Source: Acidobacteriota bacterium
GTDB taxonomy: Bacteria > Acidobacteriota > Vicinamibacteria > Vicinamibacterales > UBA8438
Assembly (NCBI GenBank): GCA_009861545.1
Contig: VXME01000114.1
Location: 1-64,000 of the forward strand
Reading direction: 5' to 3'
DNA length: 64,000 nucleotides
Shown here: one piece after another, positions 6,920-15,778 of the stretch
How positions within the stretch are numbered: position 1 is the stretch's first letter
How the letters are laid out: every line of letters starts with the position of its first letter
Program-made: the position numbers and the translations under genes
Notes under the pieces: generated by a model
The model's database searches: none
Told to the model about the DNA's origin: nothing
The model's input: the letters and a program-made list of their open reading frames with translations, nothing else

Positions 6920-8737
6920 ATGGACTACCAGACATTCGAACACGACGTCCTGGTGATCGGCGCCGGCGGGGCGGGGCTGCGGGCGGCGGTGGAGGCCTCG
7001 GCGGCCGGGGTCTCCGTCGGCCTCGTCTGCAAGTCGCTGCTCGGCAAGGCGCACACCGTGATGGCCGAGGGCGGGATGGCCGCCGCGCTCGGCAACGTCG
7101 ACGACCGCGACAGTTGGCAGACGCACTTCGCCGACACGATGCGCGGCGGCCAGTACCTCAACAACTGGCGCATGGCCGAGCTGCACGCCAGGGAGGCGCC
7201 GGCCCGGGTGCGCGAGCTCGAGGCCTGGGGCGCGGTCTTCGACCGCACGCGCGACGGACGCATCCTGCAGCGCAACTTCGGCGGCCACAAGTATCCCCGG
7301 TTGGCCCACGTCGGCGACCGCACCGGCCTGGAGATGATCCGCACGCTGCAGGACCACGGCGTGCACCAGGGCATCGACGTGCACATGGAGTGCACCGTCG
7401 TCGAGCTCCTCAAGGACGGCGAGCGGGTCGTCGGCGCGTTCGGTTACGACCGCGAGCGCGGCCGGTTCCGGCTCTTCAAGGCGAAGGCGGTGGTCCTGGC
7501 CTCGGGCGGCATCGGGCGCGCGTTCAAGGTGACGAGCAACAGTTGGGAGTACACCGGCGACGGCCAGGCCCTGGCCTACCGGGCCGGCGCCGAGCTGATC
7601 GACATGGAGTTCGTCCAGTTCCACCCGACCGGCATGGTCTGGCCCCCGTCGGTCAAGGGGATCCTGGTCACCGAGGGGGTGCGGGGCGAGGGCGGCGTGC
7701 TGCGCAACAGCGAGGGGCGCCGCTTCATGTTCGACGACATCCCCGACCTCTACAAGCACCAGACCGCCGACAGCGAGGAAGAGGGGTGGGTCTACACGCA
7801 GGGCGACAAGAACGCCCGCCGGCCGCCGGAGCTGCTCACCCGCGACCACGTGGCGCGCTGCATCGTGCGCGAGATCAAGGAGGGCCGCGGGAGCCCGCAC
7901 GGCGGCGTCTTCCTCGACATCGCCTGGATCAAGTCGAAGCTGCCGAACGGCGCCGAGCACATCCGCAAGAAGCTGCCGAGCATGTACCACCAGTTCAAGC
8001 AGCTCGCCGGCATCGACATCACCGAGACGCCGATGGAGGTCGGGCCCACGACCCACTACGTCATGGGCGGCGTCCGGGTGGATGCCGACTCGCAGATGTC
8101 GACCGTCTCCGGCCTGTTCGCGGCCGGCGAGGTGGCGGGCGGCCTGAACGGCGCCAACCGGCTCGGCGGCAACTCGCTCTCGGACCTGCTCGTCTTCGGC
8201 AAGCGCGCCGGGGAGTACGCCGCGGCGTTCGCGCGCGACCACCAGTCCGGCGTGATCGACGACGGGCAGGTCGAGGCGGTGGCGCGCACGGCGCTCGAGC
8301 CGCTCGACCGGCAGGGCAGCGGCGAGGCGCCCTACCAGCTCCAGTACGAGCTGCAGGACCTGATGCAGAGCCAGGTCGGCATCGTCCGCAACGACGCCGA
8401 GCTGCGGCAGGCGCTCGACTCGCTGCAGCGGCTGCAGGAGCGGGTCAAGCGGGTCGAGGCGCAGGGCAACCGCGAGTACAACGCCGGCTGGCACACCGCG
8501 CTCGACCTTCGCAACCTGATGCCGGTGGCCGAGGCGGTGACGCGCTCGGCCATCGAACGGCAGGAGAGCCGCGGCGCGCACTTCCGCGAGGACCACCTCG
8601 GCAAGGACGAGGAGTGGGGGAAGACCACGCTCGTCGTCAAGCAGGGGGCCGACGGTTCGATGGATCTTCGCCGGGAGGCCATCGCGCCGCCGCGCGAGGA
8701 TCTGCAGCGCATCATCGAAGAGAGCCAGAAGAGCTGA
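6920..8737 (+). CDS. sdhA: Succinate dehydrogenase flavoprotein subunit
   Basis: Oxidises succinate to fumarate and passes electrons to SdhB. It has 605 residues, close to the usual length. The FAD dinucleotide-binding motif VIGAGGAGLRAA is at residues 13-24. The FAD is expected to be covalently linked to His45 in KAHTVMAEGG. Substrate and FAD-binding signatures follow: FHPTGMVWP, EGVRGEGGVLRN, and near the C-terminus THYVMGGV and NRLGGNSLSDLLVFG. It is the second gene of the sdh operon. Sequence gives no sign of preference for fumarate reduction. Confidence 0.96.
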   Translation: MDYQTFEHDVLVIGAGGAGLRAAVEASAAGVSVGLVCKSLLGKAHTVMAEGGMAAALGNVDDRDSWQTHFADTMRGGQYLNNWRMAELHAREAPARVRELEAWGAVFDRTRDGRILQRNFGGHKYPRLAHVGDRTGLEMIRTLQDHGVHQGIDVHMECTVVELLKDGERVVGAFGYDRERGRFRLFKAKAVVLASGGIGRAFKVTSNSWEYTGDGQALAYRAGAELIDMEFVQFHPTGMVWPPSVKGILVTEGVRGEGGVLRNSEGRRFMFDDIPDLYKHQTADSEEEGWVYTQGDKNARRPPELLTRDHVARCIVREIKEGRGSPHGGVFLDIAWIKSKLPNGAEHIRKKLPSMYHQFKQLAGIDITETPMEVGPTTHYVMGGVRVDADSQMSTVSGLFAAGEVAGGLNGANRLGGNSLSDLLVFGKRAGEYAAAFARDHQSGVIDDGQVEAVARTALEPLDRQGSGEAPYQLQYELQDLMQSQVGIVRNDAELRQALDSLQRLQERVKRVEAQGNREYNAGWHTALDLRNLMPVAEAVTRSAIERQESRGAHFREDHLGKDEEWGKTTLVVKQGADGSMDLRREAIAPPREDLQRIIEESQKS

Positions 8738-8754
8738 CGAAGCGGGGGAGACCG

Positions 8755-9495
8755 ATGGCGAGGGCGACGTTCAGGATCTGGCGCGGCAACGACGAGGGCG
8801 GCGACTACCAGGACTACACCACCGAGGTGACCGAGGGGATGGTGGTGCTCGACGCCGTGCACCAGGTCCAGGCCGAGTCGGCCAACGACCTCGCCGTGCG
8901 CTGGAACTGCAAGGCGGGCAAGTGCGGCTCGTGCTCCGCCGAGGTCAACGGCCATCCGAAGCTGATGTGCATGACGCGGCTCAACAGCCTGAACCTCGAC
9001 GAGCCGGTCACCATCGAGCCGATGAAGGCATTCCCGGTCGTCCGCGACCTGGTCACCGACGTGTCGTGGAACTACGAGGTCAAGAAACGGATCAAGCCGT
9101 TCAAGCCGCGCCCGCCGGACGCCGAGGACGGCACGTGGCGGATGCGGCAGTCCGACGCGGAGCGCGTGCAGGAGTTCCGGAAGTGCATCGAGTGCTTCCT
9201 CTGCCAGGACGTCTGCCACGTGCTGCGCGACCACCGGCTGCACCACGAGTTCATCGGGCCGCGCTTCTTCGTCTACACCGCGGCGCTGGAGATGAACCCC
9301 CTCGACACCGAGCACCGCTCCGAGGACCTGGCGAACGACTTCGGGGTCGGCTACTGCAACATCACCAAGTGCTGCACCAAGGTCTGCCCCGAGGAGATCA
9401 CCATCACCGACAACGCCATCATCCCGCTCAAGGAGCGCGTGGTCGACAAGCTCTACGACCCGCTGAGCCGGCTGCTGCGGGTCTTCCGCTCGTAG
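8755..9495 (+). CDS. sdhB: Succinate dehydrogenase iron-sulfur subunit
   Basis: Carries electrons from FAD to the membrane subunit. All three clusters can be assigned: [2Fe-2S] by Cys52, Cys57, Cys60 and Cys72; and two C-terminal ferredoxin-like motifs, Cys144/147/150/154 and Cys201/206/207/211. ATG 8755 is chosen (246 residues) because GGGGGAG lies 4 bases upstream and the N-terminal beta-grasp fold begins there. Last gene of the operon. Its 246-residue size equals that of the mycobacterial Sdh1 iron-sulfur subunit, which supports the type F reading. Confidence 0.95.
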   Translation: MARATFRIWRGNDEGGDYQDYTTEVTEGMVVLDAVHQVQAESANDLAVRWNCKAGKCGSCSAEVNGHPKLMCMTRLNSLNLDEPVTIEPMKAFPVVRDLVTDVSWNYEVKKRIKPFKPRPPDAEDGTWRMRQSDAERVQEFRKCIECFLCQDVCHVLRDHRLHHEFIGPRFFVYTAALEMNPLDTEHRSEDLANDFGVGYCNITKCCTKVCPEEITITDNAIIPLKERVVDKLYDPLSRLLRVFRS

Positions 9496-9545
9496 GGAGG
9501 TGCTCGGCCGCCGGGGGCCGGGTCTGAGCGTGGCGTTCGCCGCTG

Positions 9546-11138
9546 TCACATGCCCCACACGGTGACCGGCGCACCGTCCGCCGTCGGGTCGCGGCGGAAG
9601 AGCTTCTCCGCCCACGTCCGCTCCGGCGCGCGGTCGAACACGATCAGGTGGCCCGCCTCGGCTCCGCAACGGTCCATGTAGCCGCGCGTCTGCGTCATTC
9701 CCTCCGTGATGGTGCGCTCCAGCTCTCCGCGGCGCAGCTTGCACTCCACCACGAACTTCCTCGTCCGCCCGCCCTGCGGCCAGCGGATCAGCAGGTCGGT
9801 GCGGCCCCGGCCGAGCGCGTACTCCCGCTCGATGGTCCCGCCGCCGTTCACCACCCGCTGCAGATGCGCCTGGAGCAGGAGCTGCGGGCCTGCCTCCTGG
9901 TACTGTTCGAAACGCTGCACCCAGTGCTGGGCGTGTTCCCGGAAGAACGTCTGGAAATCGGCGATCAGCGCCGCCACGTCCAGGGCGCCGTCCGCGTCCA
10001 CGTACCACGCCCGGTCGTGCGGCAGGCCCGCCTGCACGGCGGCGTTCAGGTGGCGCGGCACGACCTCGGCGTAGATCGGGTTGGCGATGCGCGGTGCGCC
10101 ACCGGCGTCCTGCGCGATGAGCCCCAGGTCGCGCAGGTAGAGGAGGTCGTCCTCCGACCACGACTGCTCGTCCGCGCCCGCCAGGATCGGCTCGATCACC
10201 CGCCGCACCCGCTCCTCGCGCAGCTTGTGCGCCAACTGGTCGATATGCGTGTCGCGCCGCAGGATCAACCGTTCCTGGGCCGCGAGGATGTCATCACCGG
10301 TGATGGGACGCGAGCGGTTCCGGCCGCTCCTGTCGTCGAAGCAGGCGTCGTAGCACAGCGCGTTCACCAGCCACGGCTGGCCGGCGGTGCGGGTCCGGAC
10401 CATCCGGAATGCGTCGTCGGTGAACGCCTGTCCCGTTTCGGCGGTGTGCTGGGCGAGCAGGGCGCGCACCTCCTCCTCGGTGAAATCGCCGAGTCGCAGC
10501 GACTTCGACTTGACGTTGAAGGCGCTGCCGCCGAGCACCAGCGCGTTCGCGGCGCTCGACCGAATGCGGTAGTCGCGCACGTCCACCACGCCGCACAGAA
10601 TGACGCTGTGGGGAAAGCCGGTGGGCCGCTGATCGTAGCCGGCACGCAACTGCCGGAGCACGGAGACGAGCGTGTCGCCGATCAGGGTGTCGATCTCGTC
10701 GATCAGCAGCACCAGCGGCCGCGGGTCGGCGGCGGCCCAGCGCGAAAGCACGTCGATGAGTGCGCCGTCGGCGCCCTCCGTTTCCAGCGCCGTGCCCCGC
10801 AGGGCGTCCGGCGTATTGTCACCCAGCGTTACGCGCGCCCGGCGGGCCAGCTCCCCGAGCAGGGCGCGCATCGCCCTCTCGGTGTCCTCGCGCCCAGCCT
10901 GTCCGACCTCGAAGTCCGCGTACACGCATCGGTAGTCGCCGCCGCCGTTCAGCAGGTCGCGCAGCGCCAGCAGGGCCGACGTCTTGCCCGTCTGTCGTGG
11001 CGCGTGCAACACGAAGTACTTCTTGTCGCGAACGAGGCCGAGCACCGTGTCGAGGTCGATGCGCTCCAGCGGCGGGATGCAGTAGTGGTCGTCCGGCCGT
11101 ACCGGACCCTCGGTGTTGAAGAAGCGCATTCGTCTCAT
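9546..11138 (-). CDS. AAA ATPase with C-terminal PD-(D/E)xK nuclease-like domain
   Basis: An STAND/AAA-like ATPase. Walker A is APRQTGKT (residues 46-53), Walker B is VLLIDEID (143-150), and a winged-helix-like region (SEDDLLYLRDLGLI) follows. The C-terminal 100 residues contain RTDLLI followed 12 residues later by VVECKL, the D...ExK pattern of the PD-(D/E)xK nuclease superfamily. Related ATP-binding proteins are common and unassigned; roles in defence or DNA processing have been suggested for some. The start is uncertain: ATG 11138, ATG 11129 and ATG 11165 are in frame and none has a strong ribosome-binding site. The conserved part begins at MRFFNTEGPV. It is convergent with sdhB and divergent from the SnoaL-like gene. 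Confidence 0.75.
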   Translation of the reverse strand: MRRMRFFNTEGPVRPDDHYCIPPLERIDLDTVLGLVRDKKYFVLHAPRQTGKTSALLALRDLLNGGGDYRCVYADFEVGQAGREDTERAMRALLGELARRARVTLGDNTPDALRGTALETEGADGALIDVLSRWAAADPRPLVLLIDEIDTLIGDTLVSVLRQLRAGYDQRPTGFPHSVILCGVVDVRDYRIRSSAANALVLGGSAFNVKSKSLRLGDFTEEEVRALLAQHTAETGQAFTDDAFRMVRTRTAGQPWLVNALCYDACFDDRSGRNRSRPITGDDILAAQERLILRRDTHIDQLAHKLREERVRRVIEPILAGADEQSWSEDDLLYLRDLGLIAQDAGGAPRIANPIYAEVVPRHLNAAVQAGLPHDRAWYVDADGALDVAALIADFQTFFREHAQHWVQRFEQYQEAGPQLLLQAHLQRVVNGGGTIEREYALGRGRTDLLIRWPQGGRTRKFVVECKLRRGELERTITEGMTQTRGYMDRCGAEAGHLIVFDRAPERTWAEKLFRRDPTADGAPVTVWGM

Positions 11139-11268
11139 TGTCGCAACCCGCGACGCGTCTGTCATGCGGCGGCCGTCGACGCGGCCGAGGCACGTTGGTC
11201 CGGCATCGCGGGAAGCACTCCACGCGGCATGGAATAATGGGCCGCGACACGGCAGCGCGGAGGCGATG

Positions 11269-11730
11269 ATGCGACGACGATGGCTCCGGTATCTCCTGTT
11301 CGGCTTGCTCGCGTCCGGTTGGGCGTCGAGCCTCTCCGCGTCCCAGCTTCCCGAGGTTTCTACCGAGGACGCCCTCATCGCGCTCGAGCGAGGCTGGAAC
11401 GAGGCATTCTACGCGCGGGACGTAGCGTTCCTCGAGAGCATTCTCGCCGACGATTTCATCGTGACCTACGACGACGGCACGCGCGGCGACAAGGCCCGCG
11501 AACTGGCGCTTGCCGAGTCGTTCAACCAGCGGGTGATCTCGGCCACGCAGGACGACTTCATCGTGCAGGTCTACGACGACGCCGCAGTGGTGTGGTTCAC
11601 GCTACGCGTGGTCGGCATCCGACGCGGGCAGGAGGCCGAGATCGTCCTGCGCTACACGGACGTCTGGGTGGTGCGCGACGGACGCTGGCAGTGCGTGTCG
11701 TCCCAGAGCACGCGGGTCAATCCACGGTAG
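11269..11730 (+). CDS. Secreted SnoaL/DUF4440-like protein
   Basis: A 153-residue protein with a signal peptide (MRRRWLRYLLFGLLASGWAS, cleaved around LSA-SQ) followed by one NTF2/SnoaL-fold domain. The DUF4440 hallmarks are visible: ALERGWNEAFYARD, then ILADDFIVTYDDGT and RYTDVWVVRDGRWQCVSSQ. Members bind small ligands or act as unassigned periplasmic proteins. Two adjacent ATGs (11266 and 11269) follow GGAGG at 11259-11263; the second has the better 5-base spacing. Function unknown. Confidence 0.78.
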   Translation: MRRRWLRYLLFGLLASGWASSLSASQLPEVSTEDALIALERGWNEAFYARDVAFLESILADDFIVTYDDGTRGDKARELALAESFNQRVISATQDDFIVQVYDDAAVVWFTLRVVGIRRGQEAEIVLRYTDVWVVRDGRWQCVSSQSTRVNPR

Positions 11731-11741
11731 CCTGCGCGGCT

Positions 11742-11757
11742 CGGCGCTTCCGCGCCG
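11742..11757. terminator. Small hairpin between convergent genes
   Basis: CGGCGC, loop TTCC, GCGCCG, lying just after the stop of the SnoaL-like gene and before the convergent Uma2 gene. There is no T-run, so terminator function is only suggested by position. Confidence 0.3.
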
Positions 11758-11830
11758 TCAGTGCGGCGCCGTCTTCGTCGCCTGCGGGTCCTGCATGGAC
11801 ACCGCCGGTGGATGCTCGATCCGCAAGCGG

Positions 11831-12862
11831 TCAGATGCACGTCCGGCCAAGGCGCCGCCAGAAGTCCGCCTCATCGGTACAGGCCAGTGCAGCGGCGGCC
11901 ATCCGAGCGCCGCCGGGCGTGTCGGCGGCCTTCGCGGCCCGGGCCGTGAACGACTCGGAGACGGTGACCCCGCGCTCCGCGAGCATCGCGCGGACGAGCT
12001 CGGCCTGCCCTTCGGCTCGTCCCGCTGCCTTGCCTTCCGCCCGTCCGGCGGCCTCGCCCTCGGCCCGTTCCCGGCTTCCCAGTACGCGCAACAACGGGTC
12101 GTCCTCGGGGCCGGTTCCTTCCCGCGTACCCAGCATGCGCCCGACCCGCTCCAGCACGCGACAGGTGCGCTCCGTCGTCAGCGGCTCGGTCAGCGCCACA
12201 TGGATTTCCGAGGCGGTCCAACCCGGAAACGCCTCACTTTCCGGCACGACGCCATACCGGTCGCCCTGCAACCGATGGATCGTCACGCCGGCGGGCCAGC
12301 GGCGGGTCGCTCCGGCCGGCGGCACCAGCATCCACAGCTCCGGGAAGCCCCACGCCTCGTACAACGGCAGCTTGCCCCGGCGGATGTCGGTGGTGTGATC
12401 GACCTCCAACACGACGTCCGGCAGGTCATGGAGGCCGATGATCAGCGGCCCGGACGGCATGCGGGCGCGGCGCGGGTGCAGGTAGAGCGTCTCGTCCGCC
12501 TGCATGATCCGCTCGGCCCGGCCGGCGTCGTCGTTCACCCGCAGGTCGACCGACCCGAACGCCCGGATCGGCGCGCCGCGCACGGTTGCGATCAGCCGTG
12601 CGAGCTCCGGCAGCCGGCGTGACGTCGACTCGTGGATGCCGCCGGTCGGCTCGGCGAGAACCCAGGCGGTTTCGGTGCGCGCCTCCCAGTACTCGAGACG
12701 ACCGTCGAAGTCGGCGAGCTGGTCCCGGCGCAGGGCTATCGGTCGACACCCGGGAAACTGCAGTCCGGTCGGCGTGCGACGGTCGCGGGTCGGTGCCGAG
12801 GTCGGCGTATCCCTGTCGCTCGTGGATCGGGCCGCGCGCGTCGAAAGGCCACCGTAAGCCAT
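11831..12862 (-). CDS. Uma2-family PD-(D/E)xK nuclease-fold protein
   Basis: A 343-residue protein with the Uma2 (DUF820) core. FGSVDLRVND is followed by PDVVLEVDHTTD, then a Lys in RRGKLPLYEAWG and the strand FPELWMLVPP, which is the family order of nuclease-fold acidic residues and lysine. The C-terminus carries a charged repeat, RAEGEAAGRAEGKAAGRAEG, likely a helix, seen in many nuclease-fold proteins of this group. The first 40 residues are Arg/Ser/Thr rich and poorly conserved. Function is unknown; the fold is linked to mobile DNA and defence contexts. The start is ATG 12862, only 5 bases after a perfect TATAAT, suggesting a leaderless message. Confidence 0.75.
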   Translation of the reverse strand: MAYGGLSTRAARSTSDRDTPTSAPTRDRRTPTGLQFPGCRPIALRRDQLADFDGRLEYWEARTETAWVLAEPTGGIHESTSRRLPELARLIATVRGAPIRAFGSVDLRVNDDAGRAERIMQADETLYLHPRRARMPSGPLIIGLHDLPDVVLEVDHTTDIRRGKLPLYEAWGFPELWMLVPPAGATRRWPAGVTIHRLQGDRYGVVPESEAFPGWTASEIHVALTEPLTTERTCRVLERVGRMLGTREGTGPEDDPLLRVLGSRERAEGEAAGRAEGKAAGRAEGQAELVRAMLAERGVTVSESFTARAAKAADTPGGARMAAAALACTDEADFWRRLGRTCI

Positions 12863-12867
12863 GCCCG

Positions 12868-12873
12868 ATTATA
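12868..12873 (-). promoter_or_regulatory. Putative leaderless promoter -10 box
   Basis: TATAAT on the minus strand, ending 5 bases before the ATG of the Uma2 gene. TCGACA lies 18 bases upstream as a -35 (5 of 6 to consensus), inside the end of the symporter gene. Transcription would begin at or next to the start codon. Confidence 0.55.
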
Positions 12874-12874
12874 G

Positions 12875-14329
12875 TCATGCACGATAACCGCTGTCGAGCC
12901 GCCCTGCGAACAGCGTCACCGTTACGCACATCGCCACGTTGACGCCGAGCCCGACCACGCCGGCGTGGACGTTCCACACCGTCGGCAGTCCCGCGAGCAG
13001 CAGCCCCGCATAGATCGCGCAGCCGGCCAGCATCCCGCTGGACGCCGCGGCCGTCGTCAGGCGCCGCCACGTCACGCCGAGGACGAACAGCGGCGCCACC
13101 TGGGCCAGGATCTCCATCTTGATTTCGGTCAGGCCCCACAACGTCACCCGCGGCGACAGGGCGATGATCACCAGCACGCCGACGACAACCCACGAGAGCA
13201 GCTTGCCGATGCGGGTCAGTCGTTCCTCGGAGGCGCCCTCGAGCAGGGCGGCCCCCACGATGTCCTTGGCGAGGATCGACGAGAGGCTCAGGAGCACCGA
13301 GTCGGCGGTCGACATGACGGCGGCGACGACGGCGGTGATGACCGTCACGCAGAGGAGGTAGAGCAGCAGGGACCGCCCGCTCCAGACGGTCAGCAGCGCC
13401 GGCATCACCTGGTCGGCGTCGCCGCCGGCGGACAGCTCGCGGATGGCCAGGATGCCCACCATGAACATGACCCCGGTGGTGACCAGCGGCAGGAAGACCA
13501 TCACGCTGAAGGCCCGCTTGAGCGTCGCCGCGTCGCGGGCGGCGTAGATACGCTGGATCGCGTGGGGATAGACGGCGCCGGAGAAGCCGATCAGCAGCAG
13601 CGTGCTGAGCCAGTTGCGCGAGACCTCCCACGCCGGGACGGCGACCTTCTCCGGCGCCTGCGCCGCGACCGCCAGCGTCAGCTCGGTGAGGTGGGTCGGG
13701 GTCGGCACCACGGCCAGCAGCAGGCCGGCCAGTCCCACCAGCAGCATCACGCCCTGCACGCAGTCGGTCCAGGCGACGGCGCGCATGCCGCCGACCGTCT
13801 CGTAGACGATGACGACCAGCGTCAGCAGCACGACTCCTGCCCAATAGGGCACGGCGCCGCCCGACAGTCCTTCCGTGACGTGGCCCATCGCCATGAGCTG
13901 GGCCAGCAGGTAGTTGGAGATCGCCAGGACGAGCAGCACGTTGGCGAGCAGCGTCAGGCGGGGCGAGCCGAAGCGGTGCGTGATCCAGTCCCCCGGGGTG
14001 ACGAAGGCATGGCGGCGGGCGACGCGCTGTAGGCGCGGCGCGAAGATCAGGTAGACGACGATGATCGCCATCATGAAGCCGACGCTCATCACCCAGGCGT
14101 AGCCGATACGGAATGCCTCTCCCGGATAGCCGAGCAGCGTGTTGCCGCTGTACTGCGTCGCGTAGAGGGTCAGCAGCAGCACGAAGCCGCTCAGGTTGCG
14201 GCCGGCCAGGTAGAAGTCGCCCAGGCCGGTCTGGGCGCCGCGGCGCCGGGTGGCGTAGCCGACCGAGACGAGCACCAGCAGGTAGAGGCCCACGGCCGCG
14301 CCGGCGCCGAGCGCGAGCGACGAGCTCAC
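12875..14329 (-). CDS. Sodium:solute symporter (SSS family)
   Basis: An inner-membrane secondary transporter of 484 residues with about 13 hydrophobic helices, moving an organic solute with sodium. Family features include DFYLAGRNLSG after the first helix, YATQYSGNTLLGYPGEAF, the GGMRAVAWTDCVQG loop, and ISTAD-like MSTADSVLLSLSSILAKDI. The substrate cannot be read from sequence. It starts GTG 14329, overlapping the TGA of the small upstream membrane gene by four bases (GTGA), so the two are translationally coupled. Confidence 0.9.
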   Translation of the reverse strand: MSSSLALGAGAAVGLYLLVLVSVGYATRRRGAQTGLGDFYLAGRNLSGFVLLLTLYATQYSGNTLLGYPGEAFRIGYAWVMSVGFMMAIIVVYLIFAPRLQRVARRHAFVTPGDWITHRFGSPRLTLLANVLLVLAISNYLLAQLMAMGHVTEGLSGGAVPYWAGVVLLTLVVIVYETVGGMRAVAWTDCVQGVMLLVGLAGLLLAVVPTPTHLTELTLAVAAQAPEKVAVPAWEVSRNWLSTLLLIGFSGAVYPHAIQRIYAARDAATLKRAFSVMVFLPLVTTGVMFMVGILAIRELSAGGDADQVMPALLTVWSGRSLLLYLLCVTVITAVVAAVMSTADSVLLSLSSILAKDIVGAALLEGASEERLTRIGKLLSWVVVGVLVIIALSPRVTLWGLTEIKMEILAQVAPLFVLGVTWRRLTTAAASSGMLAGCAIYAGLLLAGLPTVWNVHAGVVGLGVNVAMCVTVTLFAGRLDSGYRA

Positions 14330-14631
14330 GGTTCGCCTTCCGCGTCGTCCGGGTCTTCGCCGGCCGGCGGTACGGACCAGTGGCGCGCTACTACGTACGC
14401 GGTGAAGACGGCGACGGCCAGGTAGGCGGAGAGAGATATGACGACCCAGTGCGGGAGCCCGAACCAGAGCCGCGCGGGACTGCCGGCCGGGAGGTACCAG
14501 GGCACGGAGGCGGCGAACAGGAAGACGTACACGAACCAGATCCAGAGGTGCGACCGTGGTTCCAGCGGTTCGTGGCGAGACCCTGCGGGGCTCTTGCCGC
14601 GGGCTGCTCGCGGTTCGGAAGGAGCCGGCAT
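14326..14631 (-). CDS. Small membrane protein paired with the SSS transporter
   Basis: About 101 residues with two hydrophobic helices: WIWFVYVFLFAASVPWYL and VVISLSAYLAVAVFTAYVVA. A small two-helix protein immediately upstream of, and overlapping, a sodium:solute symporter gene is a recurring arrangement (DUF3311/DUF997-like proteins); the helper role is inferred from context. The start is uncertain: ATG 14631 is used, while GTG 14682 would add 17 Arg-rich residues. Neither has a strong ribosome-binding site. Confidence 0.65.
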   Translation of the reverse strand: MPAPSEPRAARGKSPAGSRHEPLEPRSHLWIWFVYVFLFAASVPWYLPAGSPARLWFGLPHWVVISLSAYLAVAVFTAYVVARHWSVPPAGEDPDDAEGEP

Positions 14632-14707
14632 GCTTCGTCCGGACCGACGCCGGACATCGCGGCCGACTGGCAGCGCGTCCACCGGCGGAATCCCGGCCCG
14701 GTGGCCC

Positions 14708-14714
14708 TATGATA
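14708..14714. promoter_or_regulatory. Symmetric -10 element between divergent genes
   Basis: TATGATA reads TATGAT on the plus strand, toward the amidohydrolase gene, and TATCAT on the minus strand, toward the transporter operon. The overlap would let one site serve both directions. Confidence 0.45.
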
Positions 14715-14779
14715 GTGCCGTGCGGCTCGGGACTGGGACCGGGCTCCGGCCGGTCTTCGCGAGGACAGGAGGGCGTGCG

Positions 14780-15700
14780 ATGGGAAGAATGAAGCGAGTT
14801 GTCGTGCTGCCGACCATCGCGGCCGGCATGGCGGTCGTTGGCGCGGCCGCGGTGGCGCAGGGGCAGGAGGAAGAAATCTCCCTGGAGGGCGTGGTCGATC
14901 TGCACTTCCACACGGGACCCGATTCTCGCCCGCGCTCCGTGGACGACATCGAGGCGTCGCGGCTGGCCGCCGAGGCGGGCATGCGCGCCATCCTGCTGAA
15001 GAACCACTTCACCATGACAGCCGATCGCGCGGCCATCGCGATGGAGCAGGTGGACGGCCTGGAGATCTTCGGCGGACTCGTCCTCAACCGGGCGGTCGGC
15101 GGCATCAACCCCGAGGCGGTGCGGCAGATGGCCGCGTTCTCGGGCAGACGCGGCAAGGTCGTATGGCTACCCACTTTCGATTCGGAGTACGCCGCGACGT
15201 CGTCGGGCGGCGGCGTGCCGTACGTGCCCATCCTGGAGGGCGGCGAGCCGCTGCCGGCGGTGCTGGAGGTGTTCGAGCTGCTCGCCGAGCACGACCTGAC
15301 GTTGGCGATGGGGCATTCGGCGCCGGGTGAGGTCCTGCGTCTGATCCCGGAGGCGAAGCGTCTCGGGGTGCCCCGGATTCTCGTGACGCACGTGTTCAGC
15401 CAGGGCGCGACCCGCGAGCAGATGCGGCAGATGGCCGACGCGGAGGCGATCATGGAGATCGACTGGCTGGCCGTGCACGGCGGCGGCCGCACCATCGAGG
15501 ACTATGTCTCGGCGATCCGCGATCTGGGCGCCGACGCCTTCTTCATGTCGTCCGACCTTGGGCAGGAAGGTAATCCGGTGCACACCGACGGCCTGCGGAC
15601 CTATATCCGCGCGATGCTGGACGCCGGCATCACTGCGGATGAGATCGACACGATGATCCGGCGCAACCCGGCGCGGCTGCTGGGGCTGGATCCCTGGTAG
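14780..15700 (+). CDS. Exported amidohydrolase-superfamily protein (DUF6282-like)
   Basis: A 306-residue protein with a probable signal peptide (RVVVLPTIAAGMAVVGAAAV, cleavage near AQG). The mature part is a TIM-barrel metal hydrolase: the first metal motif is VDLHFHTGPD (HxH), later histidines are in AMGHSAP and VTHVFSQG, and a late Asp is in SSDLGQEGNP. Substrate unknown. ATG 14780 follows AGGAGG at 7-8 bases; a second ATG at 14789 would remove three residues. It is divergent from the SSS transporter operon, which may carry a related substrate (inference). Confidence 0.78.
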   Translation: MGRMKRVVVLPTIAAGMAVVGAAAVAQGQEEEISLEGVVDLHFHTGPDSRPRSVDDIEASRLAAEAGMRAILLKNHFTMTADRAAIAMEQVDGLEIFGGLVLNRAVGGINPEAVRQMAAFSGRRGKVVWLPTFDSEYAATSSGGGVPYVPILEGGEPLPAVLEVFELLAEHDLTLAMGHSAPGEVLRLIPEAKRLGVPRILVTHVFSQGATREQMRQMADAEAIMEIDWLAVHGGGRTIEDYVSAIRDLGADAFFMSSDLGQEGNPVHTDGLRTYIRAMLDAGITADEIDTMIRRNPARLLGLDPW

Positions 15701-15778
15701 ACGGATCGGCCGCGGCGGCGCGACCGGCCGCAAACGTCGTGGGCGGCGCTGTTCGAGATTCGGGATGCGTCGCGAGCG

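Noticed and set aside
9546-12862. A genomic island
   Set aside because: No flanking direct repeats, integrase, tRNA or visible change in base composition. Kept only as a possible accessory module.
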